A DNA stretch of 6,871 nucleotides from an uncultured Collinsella sp. (GTDB taxonomy: Bacteria > Actinomycetota > Coriobacteriia > Coriobacteriales > Coriobacteriaceae). Position numbers and translations under genes: made by a program. The stretch spans positions 1-6,871 of the forward strand of contig CABRGB010000076.1 in assembly GCA_902470345.1 (NCBI GenBank), read 5' to 3'. Position 1 is the stretch's first letter; each line of letters starts with the position of its first letter. Shown one piece after another: positions 1 through 5,832 of the stretch. The notes beneath the pieces were generated by a model. The model was not told where the DNA came from. It did not search any database and saw nothing but the letters and a program-made list of their open reading frames with translations.

Positions 1-42
1 GCGGTGACGGTCGATCCATGGCGTCCGGGGGTGGTCATGTGA
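1..42 (+). CDS. 3' end of an unidentified upstream gene (partial)
   Basis: Reading from base 1 in frame 1 gives thirteen codons (AVTVDPWRPGVVM) and then TGA at 40-42. This stop overlaps an in-frame GTG of the next gene in a GTGA arrangement, the usual form of translational coupling between neighbouring genes. The fragment is too short to assign to a family. The call rests on the overlap geometry alone, so it is tentative; the alternative is that the downstream gene starts further left and this frame is not coding. Confidence 0.4.
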   Translation, partial: AVTVDPWRPGVVM

Positions 43-398
43 CCGCGGTCTCGTCCTATATCGCCTACGCGCAGGCGCTTAACAGGTTAGGCTGGACGCC
101 GGCCGAGTTTGTGGTGGCGGAGTCGTTTACCGTGCGTCTGCGCGGCATGCTGGGACGGCGGCCGATTGCCGCCAGCGGACTGCCGCTTGTCATGGCGTTT
201 CCGCGCTGCTCCTCGGTTCACACCTGCTTTATGGCCTATCCCATCGACATCGCCTTTATCGATCGCAATGGCAATGTTCTTGCTTGCTACGAAAACGTAC
301 GTCCCTGGCGCATGTGTTCCTGTCCCGGTGCCTGGGCGGCACTCGAGCGCCCTTCACTCATTGTTTCGCCCCCTGTTCTCCAACGCGTGCCGGCTTAA
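39..398 (+). CDS. DUF192 family protein
   Basis: This is a small protein of 119 residues that resembles the DUF192 family (Pfam PF02643). Seen in the sequence: a RLRGMLGR segment (residues 33-40), matching the family's 'R..GLMgR' motif, then a hydrophobic strand with FPRC and the stretch HTCFMAYPIDIAFID (61-75), matching the family core 'fwMknt.ipLDiaFid'. The C-terminal RPWRM..CPGAWAALE matches the usual end. The family is widespread and its biochemical role is not settled. I chose GTG at 39 because it makes a 4-base overlap with the preceding stop and has a G-rich ribosome binding site at 27-34. ATG at 18 is in frame but has no clear binding site, and the frame stays open to the window edge. 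No signal peptide is seen from either start. Four cysteines in a short protein are slightly notable. Confidence 0.75.
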   Translation: MTAVSSYIAYAQALNRLGWTPAEFVVAESFTVRLRGMLGRRPIAASGLPLVMAFPRCSSVHTCFMAYPIDIAFIDRNGNVLACYENVRPWRMCSCPGAWAALERPSLIVSPPVLQRVPA

Positions 399-455
399 GG
401 GACTGAGCGAAAACTTCTTGCGGCCGGTTGATGCTTCTGACGTGCCGTTCTATAG

Positions 456-495
456 GAGCGAGATTGTGGCCGATGTCGCGCTCAAAAACTTTTTT
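456..495 (+). terminator. Possible weak terminator after the DUF192 gene
   Basis: An imperfect hairpin has outer arms gagcg (456-460) and cgctc (479-483) and an inner stem attg/cgat (463-466 with 471-474). It is followed by five A and a run of six T at 490-495. The stem is interrupted and the T run is displaced from it, so it may instead be only the A/T-rich upstream part of the tRNA promoter. Confidence 0.3.
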
Positions 496-534
496 AAAAT
501 TCTCGGTTGACCGGAGCGCGTCCTTGGTTATACT
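484..534 (+). promoter_or_regulatory. Promoter of tRNA-Phe with UP-like A/T tract
   Basis: TTGACC at 507-512 (5 of 6 consensus) and TATACT at 529-534 (5 of 6) are separated by 16 bases, a good housekeeping sigma70-type promoter. Directly upstream, 484-500 is an A-tract/T-tract stretch of the kind seen as UP elements at strong stable-RNA promoters. Transcription should start near 541, giving a leader of about 26 bases before the tRNA. The leader opens with a small hairpin, gcctt/aaggc (541-545 with 551-555). Confidence 0.75.
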
Positions 535-566
535 AGTCAAGCCTTGAAACAAGGCACACCTCAAAT

Positions 567-621
<55 letters not shown>

Positions 622-639
<18 letters not shown>

Positions 640-683
640 CCTTGAATTGACTAGGACCTCTGCAAAGGGGTCCTTTTCTTTTA
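622..683 (+). repeat. 62-bp perfect direct repeat, copy 1 (inside and after tRNA-Phe)
   Basis: The copy runs from the T-loop of tRNA-Phe (position 56 of the tRNA) through the acceptor end and the terminator T-tract. It is identical at all 62 positions to 808-869. The flanking bases differ (T621 against G807; T684 against C870), so both boundaries are sharp. Confidence 0.95.
653..682 (+). terminator. Intrinsic terminator of tRNA-Phe
   Basis: A nine-pair stem, 653-661 with 666-674 (one G-U pair), is closed by a GCAA tetraloop and followed by TTTCTTTT. This is a textbook Rho-independent terminator. An identical copy lies 186 bases downstream. Confidence 0.85.
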
Positions 684-807
684 TGTGGTACCCGCGCGGA
701 ATCGAACCCCGTGAGGGCGCGGAGCTGAGTAAACGCGTGAGCGTTTGCCAGCGGAGCTCGCAAGGCGCGCAAGCGCCGCAGCGGTCCGTCCGCGCAGCGC
801 GCGGACG
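684..807. repeat. 124-bp hairpin-rich spacer between the two tRNA-end copies
   Basis: This non-coding segment is made largely of short inverted repeats: ccc-GTGA-ggg (708-717), aaacgc-GTGA-gcgttt (731-746), ggcgc-GCAA-gcgcc (764-777), and a nine-pair stem with a three-base loop (787-795 with 799-807) that ends exactly where repeat copy 2 begins. Three of the loops fit the GNRA pattern. Bases 698-710 are the exact reverse complement of the tRNA-Phe T-arm sequence at 616-628, so a tRNA-like T arm lies here on the minus strand. No complete tRNA can be folded from it. It may be a small repeat element or the remnant of an excised insertion. Confidence 0.6.
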
Positions 808-869
808 CGATTCCCTTCCCCGCCACCTTGAATTGACTAGGACCTCTGCAAAGGGGTCCTTTTCTTTTA
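808..869 (+). repeat. 62-bp perfect direct repeat, copy 2 (orphan tRNA 3' end plus terminator)
   Basis: This is an exact copy of 622-683. It carries the last part of the tRNA-Phe T loop, the 3' acceptor strand and the complete terminator, but no 5' tRNA part, so it cannot yield a tRNA. The layout is like an attL/attR pair at a tRNA gene, or a tandem duplication of the tRNA end. No integrase or other mobile gene lies between the copies. Confidence 0.95.
839..868 (+). terminator. Second copy of the tRNA-Phe terminator
   Basis: Same stem, GCAA loop and T-tract as at 653-682. In this orientation it would back up the first terminator and insulate the downstream gene block from tRNA transcription. 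Confidence 0.75.
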
Positions 870-881
870 CCGAGGGCTCCT

Positions 882-1021
882 GCGGAAACTGCATCCCGGA
901 ATTTGGCTTCAGAGCGGGATGCGTTTTCCGCTTTGAGCCTGTTTGGGAAAGTGTGGACCGGAATTTCGCGGAATTGCGGGATGCGCTTTCCGGTTGGGCC
1001 TGCCAGCGGAAAACGCATCCC
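882..1021. repeat. REP-like cluster: four copies of a 16-nt motif in two inverted pairs
   Basis: The motif GGGATGCGTTTTCCGC occurs on the + strand at 916-931 (exact) and 978-993 (two changes). It occurs on the minus strand at 1006-1021 (exact) and 882-897 (two changes). The order is minus, plus, plus, minus, so neighbouring copies pair as two hairpins with 18- and 12-base loops. The two plus copies sit in a longer imperfect direct repeat (896-941 and 958-1002) that shares ccggaattt and gcctg at its ends. This is the architecture of REP/BIME-type intergenic repeats; membership of a genome-wide family is inferred and not shown here. Confidence 0.65.
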
Positions 1022-1246
1022 AGTCTCTTGCGAAAAAACGGGGCGCGCTTTTCGGCCGCCTACTTCCGGCGCACGTGCGCATCTCGGCGCGCTATCTCGG
1101 GCCCGCCCGCCCGGACATTCCTCCCACTTTTGCGCCACTTTGTAGACCGTTCGGTCGCCTGTCCGCACGCGCGGGTATACTCAAAACGATACTTTTCCTA
1201 TGCAATGCGATGCAGGTTCGACCTGCGCGATTCGAAGGGGGCCGTG
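1022..1246 (+). promoter_or_regulatory. Upstream region and leader of the GH5-like gene, with a possible promoter
   Basis: TATACT at 1176-1181 matches the -10 consensus at five of six positions and is identical to the tRNA-Phe -10, but no good -35 is spaced correctly (TTCGGT at 1150-1155 is 20 bases away). A start near 1188 would give a leader of about 60 bases holding the perfect hairpin gcaggt-tcg-acctgc (1212-1226), which ends about ten bases before the ribosome binding site aaggggg (1235-1241). A 12-bp perfect palindrome, gcgcacgtgcgc, lies at 1069-1080. Nothing else recognisable, and no coding sequence I would support, is seen in this stretch. Confidence 0.4.
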
Positions 1247-2308
1247 ATGGAGAGGATTCTCGGCGTTAATCTCTCTGGCTGGTTTATTCCCGAGCCCTGG
1301 GTGACCCCGTCGCTCTATGCAGCGACCGGAGCATCCAATGCAGCCGAGCTGCAGGAGGCCATGGGCACCGCTGCCTATAACGAGCGCATGCGTCGCCATT
1401 ACGAGACGTTTGTGAGCGAGGACGATTTTCGCCGTATGGCGCAGATCGGTCTCAACGCCGTGCGCCTGCCGGTGCCGTGGTATGCCTTTGGCTCGCAGGA
1501 GTCCGACGCTTCCTACATCTCGGTCGTCGATTATATCGATCGCGCTATTGAGTGGGCCGCCAAGTACAACATCCGCGTACTGCTCGATCTGGCGACTGTA
1601 CCCGGCGGTCAGGGCGATTCCAACGATTCGCCCACCACTCCGGAGGCTGTTGCCGAGTGGCATTCGTCCACCAACGGCCGTCACGTTGCGCTCGATGTGC
1701 TCGAGCGCCTGGCCGATCGCTATGGTGAGGCCGAGAGCCTGCTGGGCATCGAGCTGTTGGATACGCCGCAGATGAGCGTACGCAAGAGCCTCTTTACCAT
1801 GACGGATGGCATTCCGGCGCACTACCTGCGCAACTTCTATCGTGACGCGTACGAGCTCGTTCGTTCGCATATGCCCGAGGACAAGATCGTCGTCTTTTCC
1901 TCTTCGGGACACCCCGGCGAGTGGAAGCACTTTATGCGCGGTGCCAAGTACAAGAACGTCTACATGGACCTTCACCTGTACCATTACCGCGACGAGTATG
2001 CGCTCGACATCACGAGCCCGCGCGGTCTGACGACGGCGATTTCGCGCAACAAGCGTGAGCTCAAAGAGGCGGTCGCAACTGGGTTCCCCGTTTTGGTGGG
2101 CGAATGGTCGGGCGCGGCGATCTTCGCCAACTCGTCGGTTACGCCCGAGGGCCGCAATGCCTACGAGCGCGTGTTTATCGCCAACCAGTTGGCATCGTTT
2201 GCGCCGGCTGCCGGTTGGTTCTTCCAAACGTGGAAGACCGAGAAGCGCATTGCAGCATGGGACGCCCGCGCGGCACTCGGCACGCTCGAGCGCGGCATGA
2301 TTGAATAG
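1247..2308 (+). CDS. GH5-like (exo-beta-1,3-glucanase type) protein lacking the canonical acid/base Glu
   Basis: The protein has 353 residues and no signal peptide, so it is probably cytoplasmic. It follows the glycoside hydrolase family 5 TIM-barrel plan, nearest in style to exo-beta-1,3-glucanases: GVNLSGWF..EPW at the N-terminus, GLNAVRLPV with R73, a LLDL..VPGGQ strand (around 114-122), GIELLDTP (167-174), DLHLYHY (H243, Y245), LVGEWSG with the expected nucleophile E286, and GWFFQTWKTE (W329). Where active enzymes have the NEP motif this protein has D172-T173-P174, so the proton-donor Glu is Thr. The usual His of the 'DLHGAPG' strand is A116. The frame is intact over the full family length, which argues for a retained function such as carbohydrate binding, not decay. 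I chose ATG 1247 for its aaggggg binding site; GTG at 1244 is the only close rival. It ends six bases before rsmI, so the two are probably cotranscribed. The substrate cannot be named. Confidence 0.85.
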   Translation: MERILGVNLSGWFIPEPWVTPSLYAATGASNAAELQEAMGTAAYNERMRRHYETFVSEDDFRRMAQIGLNAVRLPVPWYAFGSQESDASYISVVDYIDRAIEWAAKYNIRVLLDLATVPGGQGDSNDSPTTPEAVAEWHSSTNGRHVALDVLERLADRYGEAESLLGIELLDTPQMSVRKSLFTMTDGIPAHYLRNFYRDAYELVRSHMPEDKIVVFSSSGHPGEWKHFMRGAKYKNVYMDLHLYHYRDEYALDITSPRGLTTAISRNKRELKEAVATGFPVLVGEWSGAAIFANSSVTPEGRNAYERVFIANQLASFAPAAGWFFQTWKTEKRIAAWDARAALGTLERGMIE

Positions 2309-2314
2309 GTTGAT

Positions 2315-3193
2315 ATGACGCAAAACAGCGCCCGCACGGGCAAACTTTATGTGGTCGGTACGCCCATCGGTAATCTGGGCGACCTGTCCCCGCGTGTCGG
2401 CGAGGCATTTGCCGCCGCCGATGCCATCTGCTGCGAGGACACGCGTGTGACCTCAAAGTTGCTGATGCACCTAGGCATCTCCAAGCCGCTCGTTCGTTGC
2501 GACGAGAACGTGATCGCAAGTCGCGCAGCTGGCCTGGTCGACCGCCTGCTGGCGGGGGAGACCCTCGCTTTTGCCTCGGACGCCGGTATGCCGAGTGTGT
2601 CTGATCCCGGCCAGGCTTTGGTTGAGGCGGCGCGCGAGGCGGATGTGCCTGTCGAGGTTATTCCCGGTCCCTCTGCTTGCGTCACGGCGCTCGTATCGTC
2701 CGGTATTCCCTGCGAACATTTCTTCTTCGAAGGCTTTTTGGGTCGCAAGCACGGCGACCGCGTGCGCCGACTGCAGCGCCTTGCCGTCGTCCCCGGCGCA
2801 CTCATCTTCTATGAGTCTCCACATCGCATCGTGGCGACGCTCGAAGCCGTGGCCGAGGTTTTTCCCCAGCGTGAGGTTGCCGTCTGCCGCGAGCTCACCA
2901 AACTGCACGAGGAAGTCTTGCGTGGATCCGCCGCCCAGCTAACCGAGGAGCTGCGTGCCCGTGGCGAGGTAAAGGGTGAGATTGCGCTGGTCATCGCGCC
3001 GCCGAGTGAGGACGAGGAGGCTGGTATCGCGCCGGTTGGAGCCGCAGCGGTAGCCCCTGACGAAGCCCTACGCGAGGACATTCGCACCGCGCTCGAGGAG
3101 GGGGAGCCCGCCTCTGCGGTGGCAAAGCGCCTGTCTCAGAAGTACTCGCGCCGCAAGCGCGATGTCTATGCCATGGTGCTCGATATGCAATAG
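2315..3193 (+). CDS. rsmI: 16S rRNA (cytidine-1402-2'-O)-methyltransferase RsmI
   Basis: RsmI uses S-adenosylmethionine to 2'-O-methylate C1402 of 16S rRNA in the decoding centre of the 30S subunit. The protein has 292 residues, the usual length. The tetrapyrrole-methylase-type fold is shown by LYVVGTPIGNLGD (11-23), CEDTR (40-44), FASDAGMPSVSDPG around residue 90, VIPGPSA, FFFEGFL.RK, LIFYESPHR and CRELTKLHEE, in the family's order. A C-terminal segment with EEGEPASAVAKRLSQKYSRRKRDVY matches the small helical domain at the end of RsmI. One small oddity is Met92 where most members have Thr in SDAGTP. The start follows the preceding stop by six bases and its weak binding site (aatagg) overlaps that stop, so translation may depend partly on the upstream gene. 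Confidence 0.96.
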   Translation: MTQNSARTGKLYVVGTPIGNLGDLSPRVGEAFAAADAICCEDTRVTSKLLMHLGISKPLVRCDENVIASRAAGLVDRLLAGETLAFASDAGMPSVSDPGQALVEAAREADVPVEVIPGPSACVTALVSSGIPCEHFFFEGFLGRKHGDRVRRLQRLAVVPGALIFYESPHRIVATLEAVAEVFPQREVAVCRELTKLHEEVLRGSAAQLTEELRARGEVKGEIALVIAPPSEDEEAGIAPVGAAAVAPDEALREDIRTALEEGEPASAVAKRLSQKYSRRKRDVYAMVLDMQ

Positions 3194-3217
3194 ATGGAGG
3201 ATATCCAGCCCTTGCGC

Positions 3218-3262
3218 TAGAATCATCCCCTGTATGCAACGTTTTTCTGGAGGACAAACCCC
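3218..3262 (+). promoter_or_regulatory. Possible -10 element and leader of metG
   Basis: TAGAAT at 3218-3223 is a plausible -10 box (5 of 6), but no convincing -35 is spaced from it. Transcription from it would start near 3230. A strong ribosome binding site, ggagg at 3249-3253, lies nine bases before the metG start. No terminator is seen between rsmI and metG, so readthrough from upstream is equally possible. The leader is too short for a T-box riboswitch. Confidence 0.35.
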
Positions 3263-4864
3263 ATGGATCAAAGCAAGCCTTCGTTCTTTATCACGACGCC
3301 CATCTACTACGTCAACGCCGATCCGCATCTGGGCACGGCTTATTCCACCATCATCGCCGACGTCCAGGCTCGCTATCGTCGCTCCGCCGGCTATAACGTC
3401 AAGTTCCTGACTGGCATGGACGAGCATGGCGAGAAGGTCGCCGAGGCTGCAGCCAAGCACAACATGACGCCGCAGGAGTGGACCGACAGCCAGGCTCCGC
3501 ACTTCAAGGAGCTGTGGAGCAAGCTCGAGATCTCCAACGACGACTTCATCCGCACCACCGAGCCGCGCCAGCATCATGCGGTGCAGTATCTGTGGGAGCG
3601 CATGAAGGAGTCCGGCTACCTGTATAAGGGCAGCTACGACGGCTGGTACTGCGTGCCCGACGAGACCTACTTTACCGATACGCAGGTCCAGAAGGGCGAC
3701 GAGGAGTACGGCAGCGTCGGCCAACATCTGTGCCCCGACTGCCACCGTCCGCTCGAGCGCGTGCAGGAGGAGTCCTACTTCTTTAAGCTCTCTGCGTTCC
3801 AGGACAAGCTGCTCAAGCTCTATGACGAGCACCCCGACTTTGTCGAGCCCGCGTTCCGCATGAACGAGGTGCGCAGCTTTGTCGAAGGCGGCCTTAACGA
3901 CCTTTCCGTGAGCCGCACGAGCTTTGACTGGGGCATTCAGGTCCCGTTTGACGAGGGCCACGTGACCTACGTGTGGTTCGATGCGCTGCTCAACTATATG
4001 ACGGCCGTCGGCTACGGTGTCGACACCGACGAGGCGCGTGCCGAGCTGGCCTATCGCTGGCCCGCGCAGTTCCACATCGTGGGCAAGGACATCATCCGCT
4101 TCCACTGCGTCATTTGGCCCGCCATGCTCATGGCCATCGGTGAAGCCCTGCCCGAGCACGTCTTTGCCCACGGCTTCCTGACCGTGCGCAACGCCGAGAC
4201 CGGCAAGGCCGAGAAGATGTCCAAGAGCCGCGGCAACGCCATCGCTCCGCAGGACGTTATCGACATGCTGGGCGTTGAGGGCTATCGCTATTACTTTATG
4301 ACCGACGTGGTGCCCGGCACCGACGGCGCCATCAGCTTCGATCGCATGGAGCAGGTCTACAACGCCGACCTGGCCAACAGTTGGGGCAACCTCATCTCGC
4401 GTTCGCTCAACATGAGCGGCAAGTACTTCGACGGTTGCGCGCCCGCCAAGCCCGCATCGTTCGATGCGTTCGACAACCCGCTGGCAAAGATTGCCGATGG
4501 CCTGGTCGATCGCTACATGGCCAAGATGGACGTGCTCGATTACGGTGGAGCTAAGGACGAGGTCATGGAGCTCATCCATGCCGCCAACCACTACATCGAG
4601 GACTCCGAGCCTTGGGCGCTTGCCAAGGACGAGGCCAAGGCTGACGAGCTGGCATTTGTGATCTACAACCTGCTCGAGGCCATCCGCATCGCCGCTCACC
4701 TGCTGATGCCGCTCATGCCCCAGACTTCTGCCGAGGCCCTGCGCCGCCTGTCCTGCGAGGACGAGGCCGCGAGCGACGACCTCAAGGGCATTTGCGCTTG
4801 GGGCCTGCTTGCCGGTGGTCAGCCCGTCGAGAAGGGCGAGCCGCTGTTCCCGCGTTTGGGCTAA
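3263..4864 (+). CDS. metG: Methionine--tRNA ligase (MetRS)
   Basis: MetRS charges tRNA-Met, both initiator and elongator, with methionine in the cytoplasm. The protein has 533 residues. Class I signatures are clear: the HIGH-type motif HLGT (22-25) within PIYYVNADPHLGTAY, LTGMDEHGEKV, and the KMSKS loop at 318-322. The connective-peptide region carries a single knuckle, C130-V-P-D133 with C157-P-D-C160, so one of the four usual zinc ligands is Asp. EESYFFKLS and YVWFDALLNYMTAVGY are typical of the catalytic core. The anticodon-binding helical domain begins near NSWGNLISR. The protein ends after that domain, so it lacks the C-terminal tRNA-binding (EMAP II-like) dimerisation domain found in longer bacterial MetRS; short forms are common. 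The start is fixed by ggagg at 3249-3253. It is followed by an intrinsic terminator. Confidence 0.97.
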   Translation: MDQSKPSFFITTPIYYVNADPHLGTAYSTIIADVQARYRRSAGYNVKFLTGMDEHGEKVAEAAAKHNMTPQEWTDSQAPHFKELWSKLEISNDDFIRTTEPRQHHAVQYLWERMKESGYLYKGSYDGWYCVPDETYFTDTQVQKGDEEYGSVGQHLCPDCHRPLERVQEESYFFKLSAFQDKLLKLYDEHPDFVEPAFRMNEVRSFVEGGLNDLSVSRTSFDWGIQVPFDEGHVTYVWFDALLNYMTAVGYGVDTDEARAELAYRWPAQFHIVGKDIIRFHCVIWPAMLMAIGEALPEHVFAHGFLTVRNAETGKAEKMSKSRGNAIAPQDVIDMLGVEGYRYYFMTDVVPGTDGAISFDRMEQVYNADLANSWGNLISRSLNMSGKYFDGCAPAKPASFDAFDNPLAKIADGLVDRYMAKMDVLDYGGAKDEVMELIHAANHYIEDSEPWALAKDEAKADELAFVIYNLLEAIRIAAHLLMPLMPQTSAEALRRLSCEDEAASDDLKGICAWGLLAGGQPVEKGEPLFPRLG

Positions 4865-4903
4865 GCCGCTGCGCGCCATATCGGCAATTTGCTGTTTAGA
4901 TGT

Positions 4904-4940
4904 AAGGGCATGGCCGCAACGGTCCATGCCCTTTTGCTTT
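4904..4940 (+). terminator. Intrinsic terminator after metG
   Basis: The stem gggcatgg (4906-4913) pairs perfectly with ccatgccc (4924-4931). A short inner stem with one bulged T continues it, and AA (4904-4905) extends it against the first T bases. CTTTTGCTTT follows. It separates metG from rsmA, so rsmA needs its own promoter or readthrough; I see no convincing promoter in the 31 bases that remain. Confidence 0.8.
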
Positions 4941-4971
4941 ACGATGCAGCCACCATGTTAAGGAGGCAACC

Positions 4972-5832
4972 ATGACAACTTCGCCTTTGGCAAACCCCAC
5001 GGCAACTAGGGAGCTGCTAGAGGAGTTTGGCCTTGCGACCAAGCATCGCCTGGGCCAAAACTTTCTGATCGATAACCATGTGATCGAACGTATCTGTGAG
5101 CTCGCTCAGCTTACGGGCGATGAGCGCGTGCTCGAGGTCGGCCCGGGTTGCGGTACGCTGACGTTGGCCCTGCTGCAGGAGGCGGCGTGCGTTACGTCGA
5201 TTGAGGCCGATCCCGAGCTTGAGCCGGTGCTCGACGCCCACGCCGCCGACTACGCCAACTTCCGCTTTATCATGGGCGACGCGCTCAAGGTGACGTCGGA
5301 ACAGATTGAACAGGCTGCGGGCGGTAAACCGACGGTATTTGTCGCGAACCTGCCCTATAACGTGGCGGCGACGATCATCCTTCAGTTCTTCCAGACGATG
5401 CCCGCGCTTAAGCGCGCTGTCGTCATGGTGCAAAAGGAAGTTGCAGATCGTATTGGCGCAACGCCGGGCAACAAGACCTATGGCGGCTACACGGCAAAGC
5501 TCGGCCTGTATGCACAGGTGACGGGGCGCTTTGAGGTGCCGCCGCGCTGCTTTATGCCAGCGCCGCATGTGGATTCTGCCGTAGTGCGTATCGATCGCGT
5601 TGACGGCGTGGTGCCCGAGGGCATCGACCGCGAGTTTGTGGCCCGTGTGATCGATGCCGCGTTTGCTCAGCGCCGCAAGACGATCCGCAACTCCATGAGT
5701 GCCAACGGCTTTGCCAAGGACGCGCTCGACGCCGCCTTTGAGGCCTGCGGTATCGCACCTACCACGCGCGCCGAGACGCTCGACGTCGCTGCCTTTGTCC
5801 GCTTGGCTCAGGAGCTAATCTATGACGCCTAA
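4972..5832 (+). CDS. rsmA: 16S rRNA (adenine-1518/1519-N6)-dimethyltransferase RsmA (KsgA)
   Basis: RsmA dimethylates two adjacent adenines in helix 45 of 16S rRNA, a late step in 30S subunit assembly. The protein has 286 residues, the normal size. The motifs are in order: LGQNFL (27-32), the SAM-binding loop LEVGPGCGTLT (54-64), the acidic end of strand 2 (SIEADPELEP), GDALK, the catalytic NLPYN (126-130), VVMVQKEVADRI, and FMPAPHVDSAVVRI, with a C-terminal helical domain containing FAQRRKTIRNS. The binding site is a perfect aaggagg at 4960-4966. The last eleven bases overlap the start of tatD, so the two are translationally linked. Loss of this enzyme classically gives kasugamycin resistance; nothing here suggests the gene is defective. 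Confidence 0.97.
   Translation: MTTSPLANPTATRELLEEFGLATKHRLGQNFLIDNHVIERICELAQLTGDERVLEVGPGCGTLTLALLQEAACVTSIEADPELEPVLDAHAADYANFRFIMGDALKVTSEQIEQAAGGKPTVFVANLPYNVAATIILQFFQTMPALKRAVVMVQKEVADRIGATPGNKTYGGYTAKLGLYAQVTGRFEVPPRCFMPAPHVDSAVVRIDRVDGVVPEGIDREFVARVIDAAFAQRRKTIRNSMSANGFAKDALDAAFEACGIAPTTRAETLDVAAFVRLAQELIYDA

Noticed and set aside
684..807. A second complete tRNA gene on the minus strand
   Set aside because: Only a T-arm-like piece is present. The T stem has a mismatch, the distance from the T loop to the apparent CCA is two bases short, and no matching acceptor 5' strand or anticodon arm can be found.
647..1246. In-frame upstream extension of the GH5-like coding frame by about 200 codons
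   Set aside because: The extension would translate the terminators, the 62-bp repeat and the REP-like cluster. It has no family resemblance, and the ribosome binding site and GH5 homology both begin at 1247.
903..1269. Small plus-strand open frames of 80 and 108 residues in the intergenic region
   Set aside because: They run through the inverted repeats, have no binding site, show no codon pattern like the neighbours, and one overlaps the GH5-like start.
1181..2323. 380-residue minus-strand open frame opposite the GH5-like gene
   Set aside because: It is antisense to a clear GH5-family protein and has no recognisable domain of its own.
3194..3262. T-box or SAM-type riboswitch upstream of metG
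   Set aside because: The 69-base gap is too short for either, and no T-box consensus or extended stem is seen.
3068..4927. 619-residue minus-strand open frame opposite rsmI and metG
   Set aside because: It is a shadow of metG caused by high GC and strong codon bias. It crosses the metG terminator and shows no recognisable protein.
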